NCBI RefSeq assembly: GCF_900230225.1
Contig: NZ_OCNH01000008.1
Span: 62,001-126,000 of the forward strand
Direction: 5' to 3'
Source of the DNA: Spirosoma fluviale
GTDB lineage: Bacteria; Bacteroidota; Bacteroidia; Cytophagales; Spirosomataceae
Length of the DNA stretch: 64,000 nt
Shown here: positions 1 to 7,694 of the stretch, piece after piece
Layout: each line of letters begins with the position of its first letter
Position numbering within the stretch: the stretch's first letter is position 1
Translations under genes and position numbers: made by a program
Notes under the pieces: model-generated
Database searches by the model: none
What the model was told of the DNA's origin: nothing
What the model saw: only the letters and a program-made list of their open reading frames with translations

Positions 1-658
1 AGTTGACCTGCACTTTGCCGGTACGGAGCATTACCCTGGCCCGGTGGGCAAAGGTCGATACGGTAAATTCTGTACCGTGAACCACCACGTCGAAGCCTCT
101 GGTCGTCTGGACGACGAATCTCTGATTATCAAGCTGGTGCCTGACGGAGAAATAGGCTTCACCCGTTAGCCACACCTGCCGTAAGCCGCTGCCAAAACCA
201 AACCGGGGCACCCGCAGAGCCGAGTTGGCATTGAGGGTCACGAAACTACCATCGACCAGTTGCACGGTACGGGTTTCGCCAAAAGCCGTTTGGTATGTCT
301 GGTACCGAACAGCATCCCGATTGAACCAGCCAACCAGCAGCAACACGGCTACCGAAGCAGCCGCCAGCCATCCATACTGTATCTGAAAAGGACTGGAAAC
401 GGGGACATTTTCATCGGCGACTACCTGTTCATCAGACGCTTCCGGCAAACTAGTTTCCATGTGCTGGACAAACTGCCGGAGTGGGGTTTCTGCGTCGGGT
501 TGGTACGACGGGTGCCGGTATTCCCATTCCACCAGCCAGGCATAAAACTGCTCCTGATTGTCGGGCACTTGCAGCCACTCCTCAATCAGCCGCTTTTGCA
601 GGGGCGTTGTGGCGTTGGCGAAATACGCGAAGAGCAGATTTTTATCAACAACGTTCAT
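1..658 (-). CDS. FecR-family anti-sigma factor (C-terminus outside window)
   Basis: The minus strand is open from an ATG at 658 to the window edge, giving about 219 residues. The N-terminal cytoplasmic part begins MNVVDKNLLFAYFANATTP and has the FecR_N look (LLxxYF, then xxEEWL). One membrane segment lies near residues 100-115 (GWLAAASVAVLLLVGW). After it comes the periplasmic FecR core, with the typical blocks VQLVDGSFVTLNANSALRV, WLTGEAYFSV and VVVHGTEFTV. FecR proteins sit in the inner membrane and hold or activate a FecI-type sigma factor in response to a TonB-dependent receptor. The sigma gene at 716-1411 is immediately upstream in the same direction, which fits. The receptor normally found next would lie outside the window. 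The plus-strand reading frames across this stretch are shadows. Confidence 0.9.
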   Translation of the reverse strand, partial: MNVVDKNLLFAYFANATTPLQKRLIEEWLQVPDNQEQFYAWLVEWEYRHPSYQPDAETPLRQFVQHMETSLPEASDEQVVADENVPVSSPFQIQYGWLAAASVAVLLLVGWFNRDAVRYQTYQTAFGETRTVQLVDGSFVTLNANSALRVPRFGFGSGLRQVWLTGEAYFSVRHQLDNQRFVVQTTRGFDVVVHGTEFTVSTFAHRARVMLRTGKVQVN

Positions 659-703
659 GGCTTTGTGCGAGCGGGTTATCTAATTGACAAATAGGGAAGG
701 AAA

Positions 704-713
704 ACTACGTAGT
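704..713. promoter_or_regulatory. Palindrome ACTACGTAGT upstream of fecR
   Basis: The perfect palindrome ACTACGTAGT lies 46 bases upstream of the fecR start and just past the sigma gene stop. The same 11 bases (AACTACGTAGT) recur at 1474-1484 upstream of the sigma gene. Two copies at matching positions suggest a shared operator or a sigma-specific promoter element. The function is inferred. Confidence 0.4.
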
Positions 714-715
714 GG

Positions 716-1411
716 TCAATCAAAAAAAACCGGGGTAAGACTCTTGCCCAGGCCAATTATTACCGCCCAGAGGAGCCAGTGATCGCGCAGCCCGCTGCGA
801 AGTACCGACAAAGCCTTAGCAATGTGTACCTCCACCGTTCTAACCGAAATCTGGAGTTCGGCGGCAATGTCTTTAGCGCGTCGTCCTTCAAATCGATTCA
901 GGATGAACACTTTGCGGCATTGGGGTGGCAAACCATCTACGAGTACATCGACTTTGTGATGCAATTCCTCAAAGCGCATGATGGCCTCCGGTTCTTCCGT
1001 CGATACGGGCTGGTTGGCTACCGAATCGAGCGAATCGCTGTGTTTAAGTTCATGAGCAATATAGTTGTAAGCCCGGTTGCGGACCGACCGAAACAAATAC
1101 CCTCGGAACGACTGCTGTACAGATAGATAAGCCCGCGTATTCCAGAACGTGTAGAACACATCGGCCACGAGATCTTCGGCTACATCTTTGGCATACACAA
1201 ACCGAACCGCGTGTGTGCACAGGGGCTGGTAGTAGAGCCGAAACAGCAGTTCGCACCCCCGTTGCGGGTCGGCCTTAAACGCTTCGCGGACAAAAAATTC
1301 CGAATCAGCCACCAGTTCAGGGATGTGTTCAGTTCCTGCTGGCGGCACCAGGGCCGGGCCAACGGCTGGCTGCCCATCAGTAGGTAAACCGGAATAAACA
1401 ACTTGCATCAT
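716..1411 (-). CDS. ECF RNA polymerase sigma factor, FecI-like
   Basis: This 231-residue protein has a sigma-70 region 2 (about residues 50-115, including DVAEDLVADVFYTFWN and FRGYLFRSVRNRAYNY) and a region 4 helix-turn-helix (about 160-205, LPPQCRKVFILNRFEG, AKDIAAELQISVRTVEVHI). The family directs RNA polymerase to genes for TonB-dependent transport. The first 40 or so residues are an extension beyond the usual FecI length, so a later start is possible. It is followed 57 bases later by fecR, forming a sigma/anti-sigma pair. The upstream region holds the ACTACGTAGT palindrome and a small CAGGGT/ACCCTG hairpin at 1524-1544. Confidence 0.88.
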   Translation of the reverse strand: MMQVVYSGLPTDGQPAVGPALVPPAGTEHIPELVADSEFFVREAFKADPQRGCELLFRLYYQPLCTHAVRFVYAKDVAEDLVADVFYTFWNTRAYLSVQQSFRGYLFRSVRNRAYNYIAHELKHSDSLDSVANQPVSTEEPEAIMRFEELHHKVDVLVDGLPPQCRKVFILNRFEGRRAKDIAAELQISVRTVEVHIAKALSVLRSGLRDHWLLWAVIIGLGKSLTPVFFD

Positions 1412-1474
1412 AAAGAGCGGGCCAGCCGTGCTAAAGCAGTAGTACTATACCATCACGACAAAGGTTAGCCCGAA

Positions 1475-1484
1475 ACTACGTAGT
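1475..1484. promoter_or_regulatory. Palindrome ACTACGTAGT upstream of the sigma gene
   Basis: Second copy of the 10-bp palindrome, 64 bases upstream of the sigma factor start. See 704-713. It is a candidate autoregulatory element for the FecI/FecR pair; no experimental support is implied. Confidence 0.4.
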
Positions 1485-1624
1485 CTTCTTCTAAAAAAAA
1501 TCTAACTTTTTAACCGAATAAATCAGGGTGTCACGCAGACCCTGTTTCTTCATTGTATAAACTGACGTGTGTGGCGCACTCATTTACCCACGAATTGCGC
1601 AGCAGCATCAACTTTCAGGCGCAA

Positions 1625-1653
1625 AAAAAGACCCCATTGCTGAGGTCTCTTTT
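1625..1653 (-). terminator. Terminator copy after the TPR NTPase gene
   Basis: A stem of AAAAAGACC against GGTCTCTTT (one mismatch), followed on the minus strand by a T run. It is the counterpart of the fumC terminator at 5717-5744 and now lies downstream of the TPR gene. Confidence 0.6.
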
Positions 1654-1673
1654 GTGCAGGTCAATAGATTGGC

Positions 1674-1718
1674 TTACTTTAACTCGCCCACCATATCTTC
1701 GGGCTTCACCCATTCGTT
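1674..1718 (-). pseudogene. Remnant of fumC, last 14 codons plus stop
   Basis: Read on the minus strand, 1718-1674 encodes NEWVKPEDMVGELK and a stop, identical in amino acids to the end of the intact fumarase. There is no start and no upstream fumC sequence. It is a by-product of the cassette insertion described for 1624-1718. Confidence 0.85.
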
Positions 1719-4468
1719 ACTTCCAGGTTGACAGGAGCATTATAATTCTGCATGAATTTAAAAATTTGGAGGGCGATCTCCCGAACTTCGGCAGCTACTT
1801 CGTTTTTTAAGTACTCTTCCGAATTAAGCGTCAGGGCTTTGATAGCTTCATAGAAAGGTCGGAAGATACGGTCATGGCCCTCATTTTTGAATATTTTTAA
1901 CATCTCACGATCAAATCCGTACTGCACAGTTAACCCCATAGATCTGTAAAAATGGCCTTGATGTTCAGGCAAGTCACCATAAAGAGATATGGCTCGTTTC
2001 CAACATTCTGTAGCATAATCAAACTCCTTTTCTATTTCAGCAAAAGTCGCTTCATGTAAAAGTACTTCAACAGCCAGTGGTTTACGTTTCTTCAATTCAT
2101 CAAAAATCAGTTTTGACTCGTTTATTAGTTTTAGTTTATCACGTAAGAGGTATATATAACTAATTTTTATGTTAAAATCGTCTAAAGCGCTTTCTATTGC
2201 ATTCTCATATGCGATTCTCGCTTTATTATAATGATGAAGCTTATCCCGATATAGTTCTGCTAATCCTTCATTACACCAGTAGTTTTTGTCTTCAATTTGA
2301 AGCCCCTTTGAATATGCTTGTTCGGCCTCTTCCCATCTTCCTTCCGTTATGAATAAATTCCCCAATACCCAGAAAGCCATAGCATCTGATTTTTTCAAAT
2401 TTGTGGCTTTTTTTATTACCTGTTCTGCTTCGCTAACTCGTCCTTGCTCTTGAAGAAACCAACCATATTTCACTCTAGGATAATAATCGGATTTGCTACT
2501 TTCTATAGCGTCTAGATAATATTTTTCTGCTAAAGTAATATCTCCAAAATGATCCTCTAATTCAGCCATTTGTAGAAGAACATCACTATTCTTTGAAAAA
2601 AAACTTAATGAGGTCAAAAAACAATGCTTTGCTTCTGAATAAGCTTTCTTCCTGAACATAAAGCCCCCTAAATCGGCCCAGCTTCCATAATAAGTTGGCC
2701 TTAATTTTATTACTTTTCTATAAGCTTCTTCCGCATCACCAAGATCAGGGCGAAAAGTCTCCCAAATATTCGCCAGGGATGACCACGCTGAATCATAAGC
2801 TGGATCAATATTTATCGCTTGCTTATATGCGTTTTCAGCAATTTCAAAATTCAAACCTGATTCATAAGCTAAATCTTCTAAAACCGATCCTAAACTATGC
2901 CATGCATGCTTATTTTTTGGGCTGGCTTCTATAGCTTTTTCATAAATAATTTTAGCTTCTTCTGGATTTTCCGTCAATACTCCTTGAATCCATAACCTTT
3001 TACTTTCATCAACATTATACTTTTCTATAATCTCATCACTTACTTCTTCCATATTCACCCCTACCAATTCCTCCAACTTTACTACATCGCCATCAACTAG
3101 TTGTAGCAAACGTTGATAAATTTTCTCTTTCAGTTGCTCCCCTGTCTGGTTGGGTAATGCCCGCGCTAAAGCCAAGCCATAAGCTAATTCATATTGTTTT
3201 TCTCGCTCATGCACATTGCGCATAAATACTTTCGCCTGTTGTACCAACTCCTGCCGACTAAACCAGGCTTGTAAAAACCGCGTGAGCCAGAGTAAATCCC
3301 GTCGTTGCCGCCGGGATGATCGGCGCATCAGGTACCAGACGTTAAAAAAGCGTTCACTGATTTCATAATAGGCAGCCTTTCGTTTGCCTAACTTACTTAT
3401 CCATCCAGCTTTCGCCAGTCGATCCAGTTGTACCGATACCTGGTTATTTTCCAGCGATGTCCGCTCACGTATTGTCTCTAACTTACAGGGATCCCAATTA
3501 AGCGCTACAGAATCGACAACAACCTGCGCTTGTGGAGAAAGTTCTTCAAAACGTGATTTATAGAGCGGTGTCATTTGGTCAATCAGGGCCTCAAGGTCCT
3601 GAAAAATGTCTGCCGAAAAGCCTTGGGCCACCAGCGAGAACAAGATGACAACCGTCCGTACATTTCCCCCGGTGAGCGCATGCAGCGTTTCAAGCCGAGG
3701 CATATTTTCGGCATTGAGCTGGGATAATAGAATTGTCTGGTTTGTAATTTCGCCCAGATGGCGGAGCATCGTTAGCGTTTGCTGAAAATCTAATTTGTAG
3801 AGAAAGTGGACGGCAAAAGCATCATAAAATGGCGCGTCATATTGTAAGTCTTTATCGAACGCTTCAGGGCTAGCTCCTATGAAAATAGGGGCACCTGGCT
3901 CTGTAATCAGTTTTCGTAGTTTTGACTGCTCTACCTCGCCTAAGCGATCAAAAATCAAGTTTAAGTTATCCAGTAAAAACACAGGCCTTCGCCCCAATGA
4001 CTTCGTTGTATCACGCAATAATTCGTAGGCTTTCTGACTCAATTCCTGCTCATTCCGAATGCTGCTAAGTGTGGCAATCTGCTGATCCAGGTGAAAGGCC
4101 ATTTTTTCATCACCTTCTGTCTGTAACGTATCAGCTAACGCATCCAGGCAATTGAGCCAGAATTTCGATAGCCGGTCAATATTATATTGCTCTTCAGGGA
4201 ATGTAAATGGTACAAATTTTTTGTTGAGAGGCTGTTTGCGCAATTCGACATCCAATCGTTTCAACAACGTTGTTTTCCCCATTCCCCGTTGCCCAATTAT
4301 AAGGTGATGCTGTGGAATACTAGCCGCTTTTTCGGACTTGATCGAATCCAAAAGTGTATGAAAAACATCCTGCCGCATGATAAAGAGACGCTCGATCTCA
4401 TCATCACGCAATCGTTGCGGCATAAATACGCTAATGCGTTGCAATTGAAGCGGTTCGGAATTTTTCAT
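1706..4468 (-). CDS. AAA/STAND-like NTPase with winged helix and TPR repeats
   Basis: The 920-residue protein starts at the ATG at 4468, whose ATGA overlaps the stop of the preceding NTPase gene and so suggests translational coupling. The N-terminal half is an AAA_16-type NTPase with a Walker A (GQRGMGKTTLL, about residue 60) and a Walker B-like strand (RRPVFLLDNLN, about 165). A winged-helix-like segment follows near 320-400. The C-terminal part, from about 520, is a chain of tetratricopeptide repeats (for example AYKQAINIDPAYDSAWSSLA). This architecture of NTPase, winged helix and helical repeat sensor is that of STAND signalling NTPases, many of which act in phage defence. The TPR part is visibly more AT-rich than the NTPase part. 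Function is inferred; no effector domain is recognised. Confidence 0.8.
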   Translation of the reverse strand: MKNSEPLQLQRISVFMPQRLRDDEIERLFIMRQDVFHTLLDSIKSEKAASIPQHHLIIGQRGMGKTTLLKRLDVELRKQPLNKKFVPFTFPEEQYNIDRLSKFWLNCLDALADTLQTEGDEKMAFHLDQQIATLSSIRNEQELSQKAYELLRDTTKSLGRRPVFLLDNLNLIFDRLGEVEQSKLRKLITEPGAPIFIGASPEAFDKDLQYDAPFYDAFAVHFLYKLDFQQTLTMLRHLGEITNQTILLSQLNAENMPRLETLHALTGGNVRTVVILFSLVAQGFSADIFQDLEALIDQMTPLYKSRFEELSPQAQVVVDSVALNWDPCKLETIRERTSLENNQVSVQLDRLAKAGWISKLGKRKAAYYEISERFFNVWYLMRRSSRRQRRDLLWLTRFLQAWFSRQELVQQAKVFMRNVHEREKQYELAYGLALARALPNQTGEQLKEKIYQRLLQLVDGDVVKLEELVGVNMEEVSDEIIEKYNVDESKRLWIQGVLTENPEEAKIIYEKAIEASPKNKHAWHSLGSVLEDLAYESGLNFEIAENAYKQAINIDPAYDSAWSSLANIWETFRPDLGDAEEAYRKVIKLRPTYYGSWADLGGFMFRKKAYSEAKHCFLTSLSFFSKNSDVLLQMAELEDHFGDITLAEKYYLDAIESSKSDYYPRVKYGWFLQEQGRVSEAEQVIKKATNLKKSDAMAFWVLGNLFITEGRWEEAEQAYSKGLQIEDKNYWCNEGLAELYRDKLHHYNKARIAYENAIESALDDFNIKISYIYLLRDKLKLINESKLIFDELKKRKPLAVEVLLHEATFAEIEKEFDYATECWKRAISLYGDLPEHQGHFYRSMGLTVQYGFDREMLKIFKNEGHDRIFRPFYEAIKALTLNSEEYLKNEVAAEVREIALQIFKFMQNYNAPVNLEVTNG

Positions 4469-5655
4469 TGAAGTCGAGTAGTAAACCAATAGGTACGTAG
4501 TAGTGGAGAACGAAATGCATAGGTACCTTCCTGAGAAAGAAGATAACCGTCGCGCTCCAGCATTTTAAGAAGCTGTGTGGCTTTATCTTTAATATTTTCG
4601 GGAGCAACCCGCAACGCTCCTAAATGCTGTTCTAATAAAGACCGCTTCCTGCCTTTTTGCTGTCGGGAAAGCAAGTCTAGAATTCCTTTGGCTAACCGGG
4701 CATCTTCGTCGGTAAGTTGCTCATCCAATCGTTCCATCCAAGTACCCAAGTTTGAATGAACAGCCGCTTTCGAGAAAGCTGGTGCTACGTCCTCAACCGT
4801 CACTACGCTACTGAGCCCTTGGATTCGATGGGCAGACTTTAGCTTTGAGAATAGTAATTGTAGGTAGTAGGGTAACGGCCATCCCGTTAAAGTAACGATT
4901 TCCTGACGGACAGCGGGTGACAATGGTAGACTATTATCCTGCCCTAATCGCTCTAAAAATTGATCAGCAACTTTAGGGGTGAATGCGCCTAATGGAAAGC
5001 CATACAAGTCATTGATGGTTTTTACAACACCCATACGTTCAGTGAACGAATCCAGACCGATTGACCCGCAAAACACCCACCGAATGCGCAGGCCAGGTAA
5101 TTGACGGAATGAACGTAACCAGTGTAAAAACGATTCGGCTCGTTGTTTGCCATTTTCAGCTTTGGCAATGCGGTTTAACAAAATTGGGAGTTCGTCGATA
5201 ACAATTAGTCCATCCTCCATTGTACGTAGAAGATCTAGGAGTTGAGTTTTAAGGTCTGCCGTTTTTGCCTGATTCCATTTCACCGTCATACTCCCCACGT
5301 CATCTGCTTTGACTTCAAGTTCAAGCGACTGCAATAAGCTACTCAAGGTTTTAAACGTGTTATCTTTCGTTTTCTCAAACCAGTTTTTCTGTTCTTTCAA
5401 CCCTTCAACGAATAGGCGCACAAACCCAATTTCGTTTTCTTCTCCTTCTACATTTATAAACAACGCTTTCCAATTTGCCCCTTGAGCATCTCTTACTAAT
5501 CGTCTGACTAATGATGTTTTTCCAACCCGACGAGGTGCTGATATTAGCAAATGATTACCATTCTGCAATAAATCCCAAGCTTCGGCTAATTCAGCCTTTC
5601 TATCAAAAAAATCGTCTCCTTCGACTGGTGACCCAACTTTGTTTGTCATTGTCAT
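4465..5655 (-). CDS. AAA-family ATPase, partner of the TPR NTPase
   Basis: The protein is 396 residues from the ATG at 5655 (an in-frame ATG at 5649 is an alternative). The open frame reaches back to 5805, but that part lies in the fumC repeat and upstream of the promoter, so the longer start is rejected. It begins with an AAA_16/ATPase_2-type domain containing FFDRKAELAEAW, a Walker A (SAPRRVGKTSLV, about 40-50) and a Walker B (GLIVIDELP, about 150). A sensor-like strand (RWVFCGSIGL) and a C-terminal winged-helix segment follow. Proteins like this are ATP-binding switches, some in defence or toxin-like modules. Here it overlaps its partner by four bases, and the two genes make up the whole cassette. 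No nuclease or transposase is seen. Confidence 0.8.
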   Translation of the reverse strand: MTMTNKVGSPVEGDDFFDRKAELAEAWDLLQNGNHLLISAPRRVGKTSLVRRLVRDAQGANWKALFINVEGEENEIGFVRLFVEGLKEQKNWFEKTKDNTFKTLSSLLQSLELEVKADDVGSMTVKWNQAKTADLKTQLLDLLRTMEDGLIVIDELPILLNRIAKAENGKQRAESFLHWLRSFRQLPGLRIRWVFCGSIGLDSFTERMGVVKTINDLYGFPLGAFTPKVADQFLERLGQDNSLPLSPAVRQEIVTLTGWPLPYYLQLLFSKLKSAHRIQGLSSVVTVEDVAPAFSKAAVHSNLGTWMERLDEQLTDEDARLAKGILDLLSRQQKGRKRSLLEQHLGALRVAPENIKDKATQLLKMLERDGYLLSQEGTYAFRSPLLRTYWFTTRLQ

Positions 5656-5672
5656 TTCATTAGTTTTGCCAA

Positions 5673-5710
5673 CAAAAATAAATACAGTTTTGTATATATA
5701 CAAAACTGTA
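5673..5710 (-). promoter_or_regulatory. Promoter and 28-bp palindromic operator of the NTPase pair
   Basis: On the minus strand TTTG (5704-5701), 20 bases and TATTTTTG (5680-5673) match the Bacteroidota promoter (TTTG, N19-21, TAnnTTTG). Bases 5683-5710 form a perfect 28-bp palindrome that covers the -33 element and the spacer. A repressor bound there would block the promoter, so an autoregulated operon is likely. The predicted transcript starts only about ten bases before the ATG at 5655. The same palindrome could also fold as a hairpin. Confidence 0.65.
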
Positions 5711-5715
5711 TAAAT

Positions 5716-5810
5716 AAAAAAGACCCCATAGCTGAGGTCTTTTTCGTGCAGGTCAATAGACTGGCTTACTTTAACTCGCCAACCATATCTTCGGGCTTCA
5801 CCCATTCGTT
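5716..5810. repeat. Direct repeat, functional fumC 3' end (copy B)
   Basis: Partner of 1624-1718, 90 of 95 bases identical. This copy still supplies the C-terminus, stop and terminator of the intact fumarase gene. With copy A it brackets about 4.0 kb containing only the two NTPase genes and their promoter. Confidence 0.9.
5717..5744 (-). terminator. fumC terminator
   Basis: A nine-base stem (AAAAAGACC / GGTCTTTTT) with a ten-base loop and a T run on the minus strand, about 20 bases past the fumC stop. It separates fumC from the NTPase promoter just downstream. Confidence 0.7.
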
Positions 5811-7166
5811 GAACTCCTCTTCGGTCAGGTAACCGAGTTGTAACGCCGTTTCTTTCAGCGTAGAGCCGTTTTTATGGGCGGTCTGCGCAATCTCGGCGGC
5901 TTTGTAGTAGCCGATTTTTGTGTTCAGAGCGGTAACCAGCATCAGCGACGAATCGACGTGCTTCTTGATGTTGGCCGCAATGGGTTCGATACCTTCCGCA
6001 CACTTGTCGTTGAACGACACACACACATCGCCGATGAGACGAGCCGAATGCAGGAAGTTGAAGATCATGACCGGCTTGAACACGTTCAGTTCGAAATGAC
6101 CGCTCATACCGCCGATATTGATTGCTACGTCGTTGCCCATCACCTGAGCCGCCACCATAGTCATCGCTTCACACTGGGTTGGGTTTACTTTACCCGGCAT
6201 GATGGACGAACCAGGCTCGTTGTCGGGGATGTGCAGTTCGCCAATACCCGCCCGCGGACCACTCGACAGCATCCGGATATCGTTACCGATTTTCATCAGG
6301 CTGGCCGCTACTGTTTTCAGCGCACCGTGCGCTTCGACAATGGCATCGTGAGCCGCCAGAGCCTCAAACTTGTTTTCGGCGGTAATAAAGGGCAGGCCCG
6401 TAACAGTGGCAATGTGTTTCGCTACATTTTCGGAATAGTTGGGGGGCGTGTTGATGCCCGTTCCTACGGCCGTTCCACCCAGCGCCAGTTCGCTCAGGTG
6501 CGCCAGCGAGTTGTTGATGGCCCGCAAACCGTGGTCGAGCTGCGATACATAACCCGAAAACTCCTGCCCCACCGTCAACGGCGTGGCGTCCATGAAGTGC
6601 GTCCGGCCAATTTTCACGACGTTCATGAACTGCTTCGACTTGGCTGCCAGCGTATCGCGCAGTTTGGTGATACCCGGAATCGTTACGTCGAGCAGAATTT
6701 TATAGGCGGCAATGTGCATGGCCGTCGGGAACGTATCGTTCGACGACTGCGACTTATTGACATCATCATTCGGATGCAGAAATTTCTTTTCGTCGCTCAA
6801 CTGACCGCCCTGTAATACGTGCCCGCGGTAGGCGATCACTTCATTGACGTTCATGTTCGACTGCGTACCCGAACCTGTTTGCCAGACTACCAGCGGGAAC
6901 TGATCGTCCAGCTTGCCGTCCAGAATTTCGTCGCAGGCCTGACCAATGAGGTCACTTTTTTCTTTCGATAATACGCCCGCATCCAGGTTGGTTAAGGCAG
7001 CCGCTTTTTTGAGGTACGCAAAGGCCCGGATTATCTCGCGGGGCATTTTATTGATGTCCTGAGCAATTTTAAAATTCTCGATGGAGCGTTGGGTCTGAGC
7101 GCCCCAATAAACATTGGCCGGTACCTGTACCTGGCCCATCGTGTCTTTCTCGATGCGGTATTCCAT
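5766..7166 (-). CDS. fumC: Fumarate hydratase class II
   Basis: The 466-residue protein is the iron-independent fumarase of the TCA cycle and interconverts fumarate and L-malate in the cytoplasm. The fumarase/aspartase superfamily signature GSSIMPGKVNP is present near residue 315. Other family blocks are seen: WQTGSGTQSNMNVNEVIA (substrate site), KSQSSNDTFPTAMH, and GRTHFMDATPLTVGQEFSGY, which carries the catalytic His region. Length is normal for the class II enzyme. The last 14 codons are duplicated 4.1 kb downstream at 1674-1718, so the present C-terminus belongs to the inserted cassette. The family also includes aspartate ammonia-lyase, but the overall sequence reads as fumarase. Confidence 0.95.
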   Translation of the reverse strand: MEYRIEKDTMGQVQVPANVYWGAQTQRSIENFKIAQDINKMPREIIRAFAYLKKAAALTNLDAGVLSKEKSDLIGQACDEILDGKLDDQFPLVVWQTGSGTQSNMNVNEVIAYRGHVLQGGQLSDEKKFLHPNDDVNKSQSSNDTFPTAMHIAAYKILLDVTIPGITKLRDTLAAKSKQFMNVVKIGRTHFMDATPLTVGQEFSGYVSQLDHGLRAINNSLAHLSELALGGTAVGTGINTPPNYSENVAKHIATVTGLPFITAENKFEALAAHDAIVEAHGALKTVAASLMKIGNDIRMLSSGPRAGIGELHIPDNEPGSSIMPGKVNPTQCEAMTMVAAQVMGNDVAINIGGMSGHFELNVFKPVMIFNFLHSARLIGDVCVSFNDKCAEGIEPIAANIKKHVDSSLMLVTALNTKIGYYKAAEIAQTAHKNGSTLKETALQLGYLTEEEFNEWVKPEDMVGELK

Positions 7167-7369
7167 GAATAGACGAAAGGATATAAGTAGTTAGACAAAA
7201 GCTGTCTGCTAATTCAGCGGCAAAGGTAGGGCGCAACGACACAGATAAACTTGAACCCTGTCAAAAAAAACCTTCTAATAAAAAAACAATTATTGACATG
7301 GGTTACTTTTCTACTTACTCTGTATTAATAGTATTGAAATAAACTAACAACCTCAATTTCAAACTCAAC

Positions 7370-7576
7370 ATGGCAAAATCTGCATTTTTCATCCTCTCGA
7401 TGATGGCACTGGCAACGGCTTGTTCCAGCACAAAAACGGAATCAACGACAGCGGTATCGGATTCTACATCGACAATGATGAGCGACACGACATCGACAAT
7501 GTCAAGTTCGTCGACCACTGGTGACTCAACATCGACGATGACGAACGACACGACGAAAAGAGATTCGATTAAGTAA
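7370..7576 (+). CDS. Small Ser/Thr-rich lipoprotein
   Basis: This 68-residue protein begins MAKSAFFILSMMALATACSS, a signal peptide with a lipobox (ATAC) cleaved before Cys18. The mature part is almost entirely Ser, Thr, Asp and Met in short imperfect repeats (DSTSTM, DTTSTM), so it is low-complexity and probably disordered. A bidirectional terminator follows at 7638-7669. Function unknown. The antisense open frame at 7315-7551 is a shadow. Confidence 0.75.
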   Translation: MAKSAFFILSMMALATACSSTKTESTTAVSDSTSTMMSDTTSTMSSSSTTGDSTSTMTNDTTKRDSIK

Positions 7577-7637
7577 GTTATTGAGTTATTCGTTACCAGT
7601 ATTCAGCGTTGGAAATTAACGAATAATAGACCGGCAT

Positions 7638-7669
7638 AAAAAAGACCTTCATTCCTGAAGGTCTTTTTT
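7638..7669. terminator. Bidirectional terminator between lipoprotein gene and pgl
   Basis: A perfect 14-bp stem (AAAAAAGACCTTCA / TGAAGGTCTTTTTT) with a TTCC loop lies between two convergent genes and has a T run on each strand. Confidence 0.85.
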
Positions 7670-7694
7670 ATGGTGTATGAGGTAACAAAAAGTA

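Larger units (their letters stand above)
1624..1718. repeat. Direct repeat, displaced fumC 3' end (copy A)
   Basis: These 95 bases match 5716-5810 at 90 positions. The repeat holds the last 14 fumC codons, the stop and the downstream terminator. Of the five differences only one is in the fumC codons, and it is synonymous (GTG versus GTT for valine). Copy A is separated from the working fumC gene by the two NTPase genes. The simplest reading is that a cassette carrying its own fumC tail recombined into the fumC 3' end and pushed the original tail and terminator away. The TPR gene at 1706-4468 runs into this repeat in another frame and stops inside it. Confidence 0.9.

Noticed and set aside
1..694. 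Plus-strand open frames at the window start
   Set aside because: They are opposite fecR, whose minus-strand translation has clear family motifs.
1624..5810. Insertion sequence or transposon
   Set aside because: No transposase, integrase or terminal inverted repeats; the flanking copies are direct and contain fumC sequence.
5874..6815. Long plus-strand open frame opposite fumC
   Set aside because: It is antisense to a well-supported fumarase, has no recognisable family and arises from codon bias of the real gene.
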